A stretch of DNA of 45,621 bases from NCBI GenBank assembly GCA_937921995.1, contig CAKZVF010000111.1, positions 1 to 45,621 on the forward strand, written 5' to 3'. A program made the translations under genes and the position numbers. The notes beneath the pieces were generated by a model. The model saw only the letters and a program-made list of their open reading frames with translations. It ran no database searches and was not told the DNA's origin. Below are positions 1-8,992 of the stretch, piece by piece; positions within the stretch are counted from its first letter, which is position 1; every line of letters begins with the position of its first letter. This stretch comes from an uncultured Pirellulaceae bacterium. Lineage in GTDB: Bacteria; Planctomycetota; Planctomycetia; Pirellulales; Pirellulaceae.

Positions 1-2724
1 TTCCGCAGCGTCTTGGATGTGCCCCATGTAGGCTTGGACCGTTTCACGGCCGTAGGTGGCCACCAGCTTTTTCAGTTCTTTGACGCCAGTTTCATTGGCG
101 GCCGCTTGCGCCATCAGATCCGCTATGTTTTGCTGAAGATTCCGAACAGGGTAGGGCGGGGCCAGCAACAATTTCGAGATGCGATCATTTGCAAACACTC
201 CGCCCTCAACCATCTTTTCACAGTCCAGCGTTATACCTTCTTCTGCGATCGTTCGTGCGAGGGGCGACATTGACCCCGGAGCAATCCCACCAACGTCTTC
301 GTGATGTGCCCGACTGGCTACGAAGAATTGAATTTTGTCATCGCTTCCAAACACGGGCGTCACAACCGTGATGTCGGGCAAATGCGACCCGCCGTTATAA
401 GGATTGTTCTGCACAAAAACATCGCCACGATTGATCACGTAGTCGCCTTTGATGACGACCTTTACCGCCGAATCCATTGAACCCAAATGAACCGGCACGT
501 GTGGTGCGTTGGCGATCAAGTTCCCCTCGGCGTCGAATATCGCGCAAGAGAAATCCAATCGCTCTTTCACGTTGACCGACTGGGACGTATTTTGAAGCAC
601 GACTCCCATTTGTTCAGCGATCGACATGAACAGATGGTTAAAAATTTCCAATTTGACTGGGTCGCAAGTCGTCGCGGCCTCCGTTTTTGAAACGTCGGCG
701 TCGCATTTTTCCAGAATCAAATGGCCCCATTCATTGATCGACGCCGACCAGTGATTTTCAACCACGATTGTGTCGTTGTCGCCAACGATGATGGCGGGAC
801 CAGCGATTTGGTGACCAAACTTCAAATCCTGAAATTGGTAGACCGGAGTTTGTACCCAACAACCATCCGTAAACATCTGCTCGTCAGCGGCAGCGACAGC
901 AGGCGCTGTCGCCGGTGTGGCTGCAACGACCTCTTCCAATCGTTGCGTTATGCCGGCGGATTCAACGACGACGGTATCGATCCAAATTCGTTTCTCCGGT
1001 GCCAAAAAGCCAAACTTTTGCTGATGTTTCGCATTGAAGTCGGTCTTCATTTTGTCGATGGAGGCCACCGCGACTTCGATCAGCGTATTGGTACCTTGAT
1101 AGCGCAGGTGAGCCTTCGCGTCGTGCGTTATGTCACCGACAGGAATGCCTTGCGCTGCTAAATGCGCTGCATTCTCACCGACCAACATTTGCGCCGCCCG
1201 TTCGATATCACCGACGTCGATTGTCGAAAGATCTTCATTTATCAATTTCTGTTGTTCCGTTTTTTGATGGGCCAAACCCATCCCGTAGGCCGATAAAACT
1301 CCCGCCAGAGGATGCAAGAAGATCTTCTTGATCCCCAACCGTGCCGCCACCGCGCAAGCATGTTGGCCGCCGGCTCCACCGAAACAATTCAGCACATAGT
1401 CTTGCACGTCATAGCCGCGCTGGATCGTGATTTTCTTGATCGCTTGAGCCATGTGTTCAACGGCAATCTCCAAAAACCCTTCCGCCACTTGTTCCGCTGT
1501 ACGCCCGTCGTTGAGTTCAGCGGCGATGGAGGCAAAGGCGGCCCGCGCACATTCGCAATCTAAGGTTTCATTCTGATCGCGCCCGAAAATAGCAGGAAAG
1601 AAATCAGGTTGGATTCGTCCCAAAGCGACATTGATATCCGTGACTGAAAGTTTTCCACCGTTTCGATAGCACAGCGGACCGGGATCAGCGCCTGAAGATT
1701 CGGGCCCGACGCGCAGTCTCCCTTTGTCAAACTTGAGAATCGAACCGCCGCCGGCAGCGACGGTATGAATGTCCAACATCGGCACGCGCATCCGTGATCC
1801 GGCGATCCGCGCTTCGTATACTTTTTCAAAATCGCCAGCGTAGTGAAATACATCCGTCGATGTTCCGCCCATGTCAAAGCCAATGACTTTTGTGAAACCC
1901 GCCAAACGCGCCGTCGCCACTGCGCCAACGACACCGCCGGCAGGGCCCGAGAGAATCGCATCGCGTCCGCGGAATGCCGACGCGTCTACCAATCCGCCAG
2001 AGGACTGCATGAACAACAGCGATGTCTGTCCCTTCAGTTCCGCCGAGATTTTGTTTACGTATCGTTTGAGAACAGGCGTGAGATAAGCATCCACCACCGT
2101 CGTTTCTCCGCGCGAAACGATTTTGGACAATCGGCTGACATCGTGACTGGCAGAGATTTGCTCAAAGCCAATTTCCGCCGCGATCTGCCCCAATTGCTGT
2201 TCATGTTGAGCAAAGCGATGGCCGTGCATCAACACAATCGCGACGCTACGGATTCCTCTATCAAAAGCCGCTTTGAGTTGCATCGCCGGCGCGTTTGGAT
2301 CAAGCTTTCTTTCAATCCGCCCGGACGCCAACACGCGCTCGTCGATTTCGATGACCGATTCGTACAACACCTCCGGTTTTTCGATCTTTAAGGCAAACGT
2401 CTTGGGTCGATCCTGGTAGCCAATCTCGATCACATTCGCCAAACCCTTGGTGACCGCCAGCAACGTCGGTGCACCTTTTCTTTCGAGCAAAGCATTGGTC
2501 GCGACGGTGGTACCCATCTTCACCGAAGCAATCGTGTCTGGCGGAATTGCGTCTCCCTCTTTCAAGTGAAGAAATTGACGAATGCCGTGAATCGCTGCGT
2601 CATGATAGACGGCCGGATTCTGTGACAGCAGTTTTTTGGTCGAGATTTCCCCCTCTGGAGAAAGCGCGATGATATCGGTAAAGGTACCGCCGCGGTCGAT
2701 CCAAAAATTCCATTGTGATTTCAT
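1..2724 (-). CDS. 5-oxoprolinase / hydantoinase (HyuA-HyuB fusion), 3' end cut by window edge
   Basis: ATP-dependent 5-oxoprolinase-type enzyme, expected to open the ring of 5-oxoproline (pyroglutamate) to glutamate in the cytoplasm. The frame is open from the ATG at 2724 to base 1 (908 codons). The full family protein is about 1250 residues, so roughly the last quarter is missing. The N-terminus has the HyuA start DRGGTFTD (residues 10-17), then [14 protein letters not shown], and a second kinase-fold motif [10 protein letters not shown] in the middle. The HyuB half follows in the same chain with [24 protein letters not shown] and, at the edge, [11 protein letters not shown]. It therefore looks like a single-chain fusion, as in eukaryotic OPLAH, rather than split hyuA/hyuB. 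It is divergent from the peptide precursor gene at 2840, sharing a 115-base gap. A hydantoinase with another substrate cannot be excluded. Confidence 0.9.
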   Translation of the reverse strand, partial: MKSQWNFWIDRGGTFTDIIALSPEGEISTKKLLSQNPAVYHDAAIHGIRQFLHLKEGDAIPPDTIASVKMGTTVATNALLERKGAPTLLAVTKGLANVIEIGYQDRPKTFALKIEKPEVLYESVIEIDERVLASGRIERKLDPNAPAMQLKAAFDRGIRSVAIVLMHGHRFAQHEQQLGQIAAEIGFEQISASHDVSRLSKIVSRGETTVVDAYLTPVLKRYVNKISAELKGQTSLLFMQSSGGLVDASAFRGRDAILSGPAGGVVGAVATARLAGFTKVIGFDMGGTSTDVFHYAGDFEKVYEARIAGSRMRVPMLDIHTVAAGGGSILKFDKGRLRVGPESSGADPGPLCYRNGGKLSVTDINVALGRIQPDFFPAIFGRDQNETLDCECARAAFASIAAELNDGRTAEQVAEGFLEIAVEHMAQAIKKITIQRGYDVQDYVLNCFGGAGGQHACAVAARLGIKKIFLHPLAGVLSAYGMGLAHQKTEQQKLINEDLSTIDVGDIERAAQMLVGENAAHLAAQGIPVGDITHDAKAHLRYQGTNTLIEVAVASIDKMKTDFNAKHQQKFGFLAPEKRIWIDTVVVESAGITQRLEEVVAATPATAPAVAAADEQMFTDGCWVQTPVYQFQDLKFGHQIAGPAIIVGDNDTIVVENHWSASINEWGHLILEKCDADVSKTEAATTCDPVKLEIFNHLFMSIAEQMGVVLQNTSQSVNVKERLDFSCAIFDAEGNLIANAPHVPVHLGSMDSAVKVVIKGDYVINRGDVFVQNNPYNGGSHLPDITVVTPVFGSDDKIQFFVASRAHHEDVGGIAPGSMSPLARTIAEEGITLDCEKMVEGGVFANDRISKLLLAPPYPVRNLQQNIADLMAQAAANETGVKELKKLVATYGRETVQAYMGHIQDAAE

Positions 2725-2839
2725 GGTTTGCAATTACAAATCGCTGTATTTAAATGTTGCAAGCTGAAGTTATGACCGTAAAATCATTCACAGGCATTTT
2801 CATTTTCTTCTTCTCAGGAGCGGTTGGACCGGCGACACA
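2725..2839. promoter_or_regulatory. Divergent intergenic region upstream of the graspetide precursor
   Basis: This 115-base AT-rich gap must carry the promoters for both the leftward 5-oxoprolinase gene and the rightward precursor gene. A CAGGAG sequence at 2815-2820 resembles a ribosome binding site but lies 19 bases before the ATG at 2840, which is farther than usual. No convincing -35/-10 pair was identified. Confidence 0.35.
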
Positions 2840-3430
2840 ATGAATGAACTTCAGCAACAACAAGTTCGCAATCTGGTTCAACAATTTCGCGATGGTAGCG
2901 TTGGGCGACGCGACTTTCTTCGACAAGTCGTTGCGCTGGGAATCGGTTCGGCCGTTTCCTATTCTTTGCTTGGGCAAGCCGAATCGGATGCCCAAATGTT
3001 CGGCGCTCCGACAACCATGGCCGTCGGCGAAGAGGATCCCGCCCCTCAAGCCACAACTTTAATGGTAGGCGAAGAAGACGTCCACCAACCACCGCACGCG
3101 ACGACTTATGCAATCGGCGAAGAGGATCCCCATCATGGCCCTCAACCCACCACCGAAATGGTGGGCGAAGAAGACATCCCTCAACCTCCTCAGGTAACCA
3201 CCCAAGCACTAGGAGAGGAAGGCAACGGTCATCCTACCACGGCAATGGCGGGGGAAGAGGGCACTCACATCCAACCGCCTCAGCCATCCACTCGAAGGCG
3301 GGGCGAAGAAGGAAACGTCGCGCCTCCACAAATGTCGACGATGGCGATTGGTGAGGAAGATAATGTTCCACCAGTTTGTCCACAGCAACGCCCACCACTG
3401 AGGCCATGGAACGGTTGGAATCGTTGGTAA
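2840..3430 (+). CDS. Putative graspetide (plesiocin-type) precursor with Tat-like leader and eight TTxxxxEE core repeats
   Basis: A 196-residue ribosomal peptide precursor. Residues 1-50 form a leader with a twin-arginine motif (GRRDFLRQ, residues 22-29) followed by a hydrophobic stretch to about residue 45, like a Tat export signal. The rest is eight spaced repeats at residues 58-65, 72-79, 88-95, 104-111, 120-127, 133-140, 150-157 and 166-173. Six read TTxxxxEE and the last two STxxxxEE, usually with Gly before EE and often Asp after it. TTxxxxEE is the core motif of plesiocin-type graspetides, in which an ATP-grasp enzyme links Thr side chains to Glu or Asp side chains by esters; such peptides can inhibit proteases. 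Linkers are rich in Pro, Gln and His, and the tail is Trp-rich with a single Cys (residue 180). The next gene is an ATP-grasp ligase that overlaps this one, which strongly supports the reading. The leader does not resemble a microviridin leader. Product, rings and target are inferred. Confidence 0.85.
   Translation: MNELQQQQVRNLVQQFRDGSVGRRDFLRQVVALGIGSAVSYSLLGQAESDAQMFGAPTTMAVGEEDPAPQATTLMVGEEDVHQPPHATTYAIGEEDPHHGPQPTTEMVGEEDIPQPPQVTTQALGEEGNGHPTTAMAGEEGTHIQPPQPSTRRRGEEGNVAPPQMSTMAIGEEDNVPPVCPQQRPPLRPWNGWNRW
3011..3358 (+). repeat. Eight-unit TTxxxxEE coding repeat array
   Basis: Imperfect coding repeats with unit starts 39-51 bases apart (13-17 codons). The motif residues are tightly kept while the linkers vary in length and sequence, which points to selection on the protein motif rather than to a recent DNA duplication. 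Confidence 0.85.
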
Positions 3431-4302
3431 AGTCAAGCAACTCTGTCCCTCTGTTGATCGTCGGTGGTGACTCTGACCCCAACACTCGGCGCGTTGTGGA
3501 TCAGGCTCATATTAGACAGATTGACTATCACTTCTGGGACACCGATGTCGAAGGCAGTTTGCAGATCGCCTGGGATTTCGATAAACCGGTAATCGATCTG
3601 GGCGACCAGCATTTACAACCCGCGGCCATCTTCGCGCGTTGCAACGTGTTTTCGCAAGACACCAACCTGCCCGCGCGCGTCCACCAACTAATTCAGGGCT
3701 ATGCGTTGGCGTGGCCGGACGTTCGAATTTTGAATCGCCAAACGCTGAACACGCTCAATAACAAGTCGCGAAACTTGCGATTGGCCAGAGACATTGGGTT
3801 CGCGATTCCCGACACGATGGTGTTGGGCGATTGTTCGCCACTTGAGACGGTTCCCGACGCGGAGAATCGAATCGCTAAACCACTTGATGGAGGCGCTCAT
3901 ACCGTTTCGGTGTCCAAGCTGAATCAACAACGGACTCAGTCCCAATGGCCCAACACTTCCTATTTTATCCAAGAACGGCTTAAAGGCGAAAACCTGCGCG
4001 TGTTTGTTATTAATCAACAGGCCTATTGTTTCCATTTGGCAACGCAATCGCTGGACTATCGCGATGATCCCAAGGTTGCTGTGAGGCAGATATCCACGCC
4101 CTCTAGATTGGTGGCCCCTGCGCTAGCGTTGGCCAAAAAGATCGGCTTCGATTTCTGTGCGTTAGATTTTCGCTGTCGCGCGAATTTCGAAAACCCAGTT
4201 TTCTTGGAAGTCAATTCCTTCCCAATGTTTGTGCGTTTTGATGATGCGGGAGAAAACTGTTTGGTCGATCGCGTGTTAGATTTTCTTGTGCCCACAACAT
4301 AA
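3406..4302 (+). CDS. ATP-grasp ligase, putative graspetide macrocyclase
   Basis: A 298-residue ATP-grasp enzyme of the MvdC/MvdD/PsnB kind, expected to phosphorylate Glu/Asp side chains of the precursor and form esters with Thr/Ser. The N-terminal part (PLLIVGGDSD) is a pre-ATP-grasp fold. The ATP-binding Lys is probably K158 in AKPLDGG, followed by FIQERLKGENLRVFVI (residues 187-202) and the metal-binding set D254 (ALDF), E268 and N270 in FLEVNSFP. The ATG at 3406 is preferred. An in-frame TTG at 3376 would add ten residues that read in a second frame through the precursor tail. Either start overlaps the precursor, whose stop is at 3430, so translation is probably coupled. No transporter, protease or second ligase is adjacent. 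RimK-like or glutathione-synthetase-like activity is the alternative, but the repeat-bearing neighbour argues for a graspetide enzyme. Confidence 0.85.
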   Translation: MERLESLVKSSNSVPLLIVGGDSDPNTRRVVDQAHIRQIDYHFWDTDVEGSLQIAWDFDKPVIDLGDQHLQPAAIFARCNVFSQDTNLPARVHQLIQGYALAWPDVRILNRQTLNTLNNKSRNLRLARDIGFAIPDTMVLGDCSPLETVPDAENRIAKPLDGGAHTVSVSKLNQQRTQSQWPNTSYFIQERLKGENLRVFVINQQAYCFHLATQSLDYRDDPKVAVRQISTPSRLVAPALALAKKIGFDFCALDFRCRANFENPVFLEVNSFPMFVRFDDAGENCLVDRVLDFLVPTT

Positions 4303-4321
4303 AGCCCGTTCCTACTGGGCT
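4303..4321. terminator. Possible hairpin between convergent genes
   Basis: AGCCC (4303-4307) and GGGCT (4317-4321) can pair around a 9-base loop, directly after the TAA of the ATP-grasp gene and before the convergent aldo/keto reductase stop. The stem is short and has no U-run, so a terminator role is weakly supported. Confidence 0.3.
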
Positions 4322-4328
4322 CGTCCGT

Positions 4329-5303
4329 CTATTCGTAGATTGGCACAAACGTATTGAAGGCCGCTTCGCCGAAGTCGCCGGGATCATTAAACCGCCGGTT
4401 TTGGTTGAGCCCCGTGATCGCCGTCATTTGATCTTGGGTCAATTTGAAATCGGTCACCGTCAAATTTTCCACCAGTCGTTTGTGCTGTGATGACTTGACC
4501 ACAACCGAGGTGCCACGCTGGACGCCCCAACGTAGTAAGACTTGTGCCGCTGATCGACCGTGGGCTTGGGCGATTTCACAGACGATTGAGTTTTGCAACA
4601 GAGATTCTTCTTCTCCGGCCATGGATAGAGAGAAGTACGACTCTGCACCCAAAGGAGAAAACGCGGTGACCGCGATCGACTGCTGCTGACAGAACCTGAG
4701 CAATTTTTCTTGCGTCAACAGCGGATGCATCTCTACCTGCAGCAGCGCCGGAGGGACTTGTGCGTATGACAATAAATCGCGCAGCAAAGACGTCCCAAAA
4801 TTGCAAACGCCAATATGGTTGGCTTTCTTTTGGCCGTGCAACGATTCCATCGCCGCCCAAGTTTCCCGAATCGGCACACTTGCCAACTTCATTTTCGGCG
4901 CGGCATCATCGGGATCGTGGAACCACTCCGGCGGATAGCGCAGATCAAACGGCACATACTCAAGCGCGATCGGGAAGTGAATCAAGTAAAGATCCAAATA
5001 ATCCAGCTGTAAATCATCCAGTGATCGCTGGCACGCGGGAGCCACATGTTCGGCCGCATGGTAAGTATTCCACAGCTTCGAAGTCACCCAAAGATCTTCT
5101 CGAGTGCAAACGCCCTCGGCGATCGCCCGCGCGATTCCTTGGCCGACTTGAACTTCGTTGCCGTAATCACAGGCGCAATCAAGATGGCGATAGCCGGATT
5201 CAATCGCCGCATAGACCACCTCTGCCGTTTGATCCAAAGGTATCTTCCAAGTCCCCAAACCGACTGATGGGATGGGCAGGGGATTTTTTACTGTGTTAGT
5301 CAT
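4329..5303 (-). CDS. Aldo/keto reductase
   Basis: A 324-residue NADPH-dependent aldo/keto reductase in the usual size range. It starts PSVGLGTWKIP. The catalytic tetrad can be read as Asp and Tyr in DCACDYGNE, Lys in TSKLW and His in LIHFP, with the (beta/alpha)8 barrel continuing through LLQVEMHPLL, a typical Q-x-E-x-H-P segment. VVVKSSQHKRLVEN near the C-terminus is the NADPH-binding stretch. This is the xylose/aldose reductase branch of the superfamily; the substrate cannot be told. It is convergent with the graspetide ligase gene, so a role in peptide maturation is not implied by orientation. Short 16-base repeats lie upstream. Confidence 0.93.
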   Translation of the reverse strand: MTNTVKNPLPIPSVGLGTWKIPLDQTAEVVYAAIESGYRHLDCACDYGNEVQVGQGIARAIAEGVCTREDLWVTSKLWNTYHAAEHVAPACQRSLDDLQLDYLDLYLIHFPIALEYVPFDLRYPPEWFHDPDDAAPKMKLASVPIRETWAAMESLHGQKKANHIGVCNFGTSLLRDLLSYAQVPPALLQVEMHPLLTQEKLLRFCQQQSIAVTAFSPLGAESYFSLSMAGEEESLLQNSIVCEIAQAHGRSAAQVLLRWGVQRGTSVVVKSSQHKRLVENLTVTDFKLTQDQMTAITGLNQNRRFNDPGDFGEAAFNTFVPIYE

Positions 5304-5331
5304 GGGTGGAATCCTCAGTCTTCCATTTTGG

Positions 5332-5396
5332 GTTCGCCGAACGTTTAAGTCAGCCGAATATTAAGTCAGCCGAACGCTAAGTTCGCCGAACGACTT
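5332..5396. repeat. Four tandem 16-17-base repeats
   Basis: Units at 5332-5348, 5349-5364, 5365-5380 and 5381-5396 follow the pattern GTTCGCCGAACGTTTAA, with variants GTCAGCCGAATATTAA, GTCAGCCGAACGCTAA and GTTCGCCGAACGACTT. The array fills the gap between the aldo/keto reductase start and the YihY gene, and its last two units run over the YihY stop codon (5377-5379) and final codons. Confidence 0.8.
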
Positions 5397-6375
5397 CGAT
5401 TGTCTTCACAGCGGTATCGATTGTGTCCGCAGTTTCGTCCTCGGAGACACTTTCACGTTTGGCATCCGATGATTTCGATCCCAAGTTATAAGCGTAGGAA
5501 TGACTGAAGGACGCACCCAAAAACAAACACAACCCGATGATATAGGCCCAAATCAGCATCACCACCACCGAACCGGCCGCGCCATAAACTTCACTGGTGG
5601 ACGAAAATTTCAGATAGGCGGCGACCAAGTATCGACTTCCGGCGACCAAAAACGAAGTCAAGATTCCCGCCAACCAGACGTCTCGCCATCTCACTGGCGC
5701 GGCCGGGAAGAACCAAAACATCACCGAAAAAATTACCGGCATCAACAGATATACCAATCCGCGATCCGCCAAGTTCAACCATTGGACTAACGCGGGATAG
5801 CTGTCCGACCACATGCTTTCAAGATATGCGACGATTGAGCTGAGAACCAGCGTCCCCAGCAGCAGCACTCCCACAAAAACGACGACGCCGATTCCAATCA
5901 GTCGCTTTTGCACCATGAACCACCATCCCGAACGTTCCTCCGACGGGACATCCCAAATATCGTTGAAGGTATCGTACAACTGCGAAAAAACTCCGGAGGC
6001 ACCGAACAGACTGATCAACAGACTGATCGAACCAGCGACCAAACCCGAGGAAGGCTGAGTCGCGTTTTTCAGTAGACCTGCGACGACTTTGGCAGTCCGT
6101 TGATCGGTCAACTGTTCAACCTGCTGGACGATCTCTTGTTGAACTTGCGGTCCATCGTAATAGTATCCCGCTATCGCGACGGCGATCATCAGAATCGGTG
6201 CCAGTGACAAAATGGTATAGAACGTCATCGCCGCTGACATTCTGGACGCATTGGACCGGTCCCACGTTTGAAACGTATCGACAATCAGTTTCCAAAGCTT
6301 GGCAAACAAAACATCACTTATTGGGGACGACCGAGGGAAGGGAACGAATTGCGCGATTGAGTTCAATCGCGGCAA
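5377..6375 (-). CDS. YihY/BrkB family inner membrane protein
   Basis: A 332-residue protein of the YihY (formerly RNase BN / virulence factor BrkB) family. It shows the family start SAAMTFYTILSLAPILMIA, the LFGASGVFSQLYDTFNDIW segment, and about six membrane spans including VVVFVGVLLLGTLVLSS and AAGSVVVMLIWAYIIGLCLF. The function of the family is unsettled; it is probably a membrane transport or envelope protein. The start is uncertain: the longest reading begins at a TTG at 6375, and other TTG codons lie just downstream. The C-terminal tail after the last span is charged, and its last codons come from the tandem repeat at 5332-5396. Confidence 0.88.
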   Translation of the reverse strand: MPRLNSIAQFVPFPRSSPISDVLFAKLWKLIVDTFQTWDRSNASRMSAAMTFYTILSLAPILMIAVAIAGYYYDGPQVQQEIVQQVEQLTDQRTAKVVAGLLKNATQPSSGLVAGSISLLISLFGASGVFSQLYDTFNDIWDVPSEERSGWWFMVQKRLIGIGVVVFVGVLLLGTLVLSSIVAYLESMWSDSYPALVQWLNLADRGLVYLLMPVIFSVMFWFFPAAPVRWRDVWLAGILTSFLVAGSRYLVAAYLKFSSTSEVYGAAGSVVVMLIWAYIIGLCLFLGASFSHSYAYNLGSKSSDAKRESVSEDETADTIDTAVKTIEVVRRT

Positions 6376-6406
6376 CAGCGCACAATACGATTTTTAGTTA
6401 GCTACT

Positions 6407-7201
6407 TTACTCTAATTGAGACGAGCGTTTGGGCTTTTGGATCAACCGATAATTATCGACGAATAATTTCGTATCGCCGCCGATCCCAAAGTGGCTTGGA
6501 TCGTCTTCGGCGACGACCACCAAAGTGACTCCGCGTGTATTAAATTGCTGAATTTGCTCGATCGAACCTTCTCCAACTGTCATATCCGCAAGTTCAACTT
6601 CGACCGTTTGAAATTCATTGGTCAATTCAATCTTTTCAGGCGACTGAGAACCTGCGTATTTAAGACTGCACAGCAAATCGTCTTCGGTGTCGGCATCTGG
6701 CTCTGGGCCTTTTCCATCGGAGGTGACGAAAAGCAATTTGATACGACTGTACCTCATGGCCTTCCCGTTTTCGACCTTGGCATCGAAGACGACTTTAAAG
6801 TCCGCCACATCGAATTTTGAAAAATCGCAGTTGACGACATCGCCGCTAATTCCAGCTCCCAATCCGATGTAAGCAAAGTCTAATTTCTTTTTGTTTGGAA
6901 CGCTAACTTTGCTGCTGTCTAAGGAAACCTCAAGAGCTCCGCCTTCATTGCCACCCTCCGTAATCCTTTTGGCCTTTTTTGACAGTTGATCAAACAGGTC
7001 AACCAAATCGTCTGGGCCCTTTATTTTGTAGCCGCCGTAACGGAAACCAAAATCATACGTCGGTTGCTTATCGTCATAGTCTATATCGATAACTGCAGTA
7101 CCTTCTTGAGCCTGCACGGCTGAATAAGGCAGCAGATTCACCGAAAGCAGGCTCAATGCCAACCCTGTCAACCAAAATCGTTTTACTACATTGTTCATCA
7201 A
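6407..7201 (-). CDS. Secreted protein of unknown function, carbohydrate-binding-like fold possible
   Basis: A 264-residue exported protein. It has a clear signal peptide (KRFWLTGLALSLLSVNLLPY, with a likely cleavage after AVQA). The mature part has many short beta-type stretches, such as DFKVVFDAKVENGK, SRIKLLFVTSDGKG and GDTKLFVDNYRL. The pattern of a buried strand core ending in an FVDNYRL-like segment recalls jelly-roll carbohydrate-binding modules of planctomycete secreted proteins, but I cannot name a family. The C-terminus is basic (KPKRSS). It lies between YihY and miaB on the same strand, with 42 bases to the miaB stop. Function unknown. Confidence 0.7.
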   Translation of the reverse strand: MMNNVVKRFWLTGLALSLLSVNLLPYSAVQAQEGTAVIDIDYDDKQPTYDFGFRYGGYKIKGPDDLVDLFDQLSKKAKRITEGGNEGGALEVSLDSSKVSVPNKKKLDFAYIGLGAGISGDVVNCDFSKFDVADFKVVFDAKVENGKAMRYSRIKLLFVTSDGKGPEPDADTEDDLLCSLKYAGSQSPEKIELTNEFQTVEVELADMTVGEGSIEQIQQFNTRGVTLVVVAEDDPSHFGIGGDTKLFVDNYRLIQKPKRSSQLE

Positions 7202-7243
7202 AAAAAGCGACCTATCCGTCTTACTCGTCCTGGAAATATCAAA

Positions 7244-8824
7244 CTACACCAGACTGATAAGATCAGCCTTGGATTCTGAGACTGCCGTACCCAGCAACGT
7301 TAGTCCGCACACCTCGTAAACTCCAATGGGCAACATTTGCCCAATCAGACGCGGGCTTCCGTCGAAGACGACAATGCGGTCACAGTGCGTGCGCCCCGTC
7401 AGTTGCAACGGCTTGCCCTCAAACTGCTGTTTCTGCAGTCGCGCGGCGTCTTGCTGGGTTGTGTCCAACTGCACTAAATCACTCTTGCCCGCGGCACCTG
7501 GATCGCCAACGACGACGCGGTTCAAATCCTCTGCTTTGCCGTCTTTGATTTCGTTGACCGCGGCGTCATGCCGTTTGCTGGGACCCTCGACCAACACTTC
7601 GACCGTTCGGCCGAGGAATTTCTGGTTGTCCTCTTCGCTGATTCGGTTCTGGATCTGCAGAAGTTCGTTATTCCGTCGGCGCTTCACCTCGAAGGGAACA
7701 TCGTCAGGCAGTTGATCATGTGCCTTGGTACCGGGTCGTTCGCTGTATTTAAAAATGAAGCTGTTTTTGAATCGACATTCTTCGACCAAATCAACGGTCT
7801 CTTGAAATTCGGCGTCCGTCTCGCCGCAGAACCCGACGATGAAGTCACTTGATACGGCCGCTTTATCGCCCAGCGTTTCATTGATCCGCGCCATCATGTC
7901 ACGGTATTCGCCAACGGTGTAACCGCGCTTCATGCGCTTCAGCACCGCGTCGCTGCCGCTTTGCAGGGGCACGTGCAAATACGGCGAACATTTTTTCAGA
8001 TCCCGAATCGTCGTCAGCAGATCATAGCCCATGTCCTTGGGGTAACTGGTGACGAATTTTAGCCGTTCGATTCCATTAATATCGTGGAGCTTATGCAGCA
8101 GATCCGCCAACCGCGTTTCTGTTTTGTCTTTGTCGACATGACGGTAACTGTTCACCGTCTGACCCAAGAGAATAATTTCCTTGGCACCTTGGTCGGCCAG
8201 GATCACCGCTTCGTCATAAATCTGTTGCGGATGTCGACCTTGCTCAGGGCCGCGCGTCATCGGCACGATGCAGTACGTGCAAAACTTATCACAGCCAATC
8301 TGGATGCGCAGAAAAGCCTGAAACGGCGTCGGTCGCATCGTTGGATCGCGCAGCGGATCGAATGTTTCGTGGCTGCGTTTAATGTCCATCAGTTTTCCAT
8401 CGGTGCGGCCAAGGCTGACGGCGGTGTGTTTACCACCTTCGGCGCGGACCTTGTCGATCAAGCCGGGGATCTGCTGAAGCTGACCCGGACCGACGACGAT
8501 GTCGACGTAGGGGGCGCGTTTGAAGATCAGTTTTTGATCCTTCTGAGCCATACATCCCATGACACCGATGATCTTTTCGGGGTTGTCCTTTTTGGCTTGG
8601 CGAAGCCGCCCCAAGGCACTGTAGGTCTTGTTTTCGGCCTGTTCGCGCACGCTGCAGGTGTTGAACAGGATCGTGTCGGCATCGGTGACGTTGTCGGCCA
8701 GTTCGTATCCCTGCCGGCGGAGATCGGCGACGACCATTTCGCTGTCCAGCATATTCATCTGGCAACCGACGGTTTCGATGTACAGTTTGTGGGTGGCGGC
8801 CGGATTAGCCGTAGACGTTGACAT
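7244..8824 (-). CDS. miaB: tRNA-2-methylthio-N6-dimethylallyladenosine synthase MiaB
   Basis: A 526-residue radical SAM methylthiotransferase that converts i6A37 to ms2i6A37 in tRNAs reading UNN codons. The N-terminal domain supplies Cys21 (VGCQMN), Cys57 (NTCSVRE) and Cys91 (GCMAQ) for the auxiliary [4Fe-4S] cluster. The radical SAM triad is Cys178, Cys182 and Cys185 in GCDKFCTYCIVP. A C-terminal TRAM domain follows, with EVLVEGPSKR and GRTHCDRIVVF. It is longer than E. coli MiaB (474) because of an insert within the TRAM domain (around KAEDLNRVVVGDPGAAGKSD) and a C-terminal extension. The start ATG at 8824 gives the expected short leader before KLYIETVGCQMN. Confidence 0.97.
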   Translation of the reverse strand: MSTSTANPAATHKLYIETVGCQMNMLDSEMVVADLRRQGYELADNVTDADTILFNTCSVREQAENKTYSALGRLRQAKKDNPEKIIGVMGCMAQKDQKLIFKRAPYVDIVVGPGQLQQIPGLIDKVRAEGGKHTAVSLGRTDGKLMDIKRSHETFDPLRDPTMRPTPFQAFLRIQIGCDKFCTYCIVPMTRGPEQGRHPQQIYDEAVILADQGAKEIILLGQTVNSYRHVDKDKTETRLADLLHKLHDINGIERLKFVTSYPKDMGYDLLTTIRDLKKCSPYLHVPLQSGSDAVLKRMKRGYTVGEYRDMMARINETLGDKAAVSSDFIVGFCGETDAEFQETVDLVEECRFKNSFIFKYSERPGTKAHDQLPDDVPFEVKRRRNNELLQIQNRISEEDNQKFLGRTVEVLVEGPSKRHDAAVNEIKDGKAEDLNRVVVGDPGAAGKSDLVQLDTTQQDAARLQKQQFEGKPLQLTGRTHCDRIVVFDGSPRLIGQMLPIGVYEVCGLTLLGTAVSESKADLISLV

Positions 8825-8992
8825 GATAAAAAACGGGGAAAGCGTTCAAAATATGGGTGAATTAGCCGGTATCCTACCACGGCCGGATTTGTTCTGCCGA
8901 TAGGAAAAACGGCTGTGATGTCACGGATTGGACGATCCGCCGCATGATTTTCGGTGAAAGTAGTGCTATCGGTGAAAATTCGCTTTTTTGGG

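Noticed and set aside
13-2672. Many plus-strand open frames across this stretch
   Set aside because: They are shadows of the long minus-strand 5-oxoprolinase frame, which has clear family motifs throughout and is open to the window edge.
2840-3430. Microviridin-type precursor
   Set aside because: No microviridin leader or its TxKxPSD-type core is present; the TTxxxxEE repeats fit the plesiocin type.
3234-3485. Minus-strand frames opposite the graspetide precursor
   Set aside because: They arise from the reverse reading of the repeat codons and have no signals of their own.
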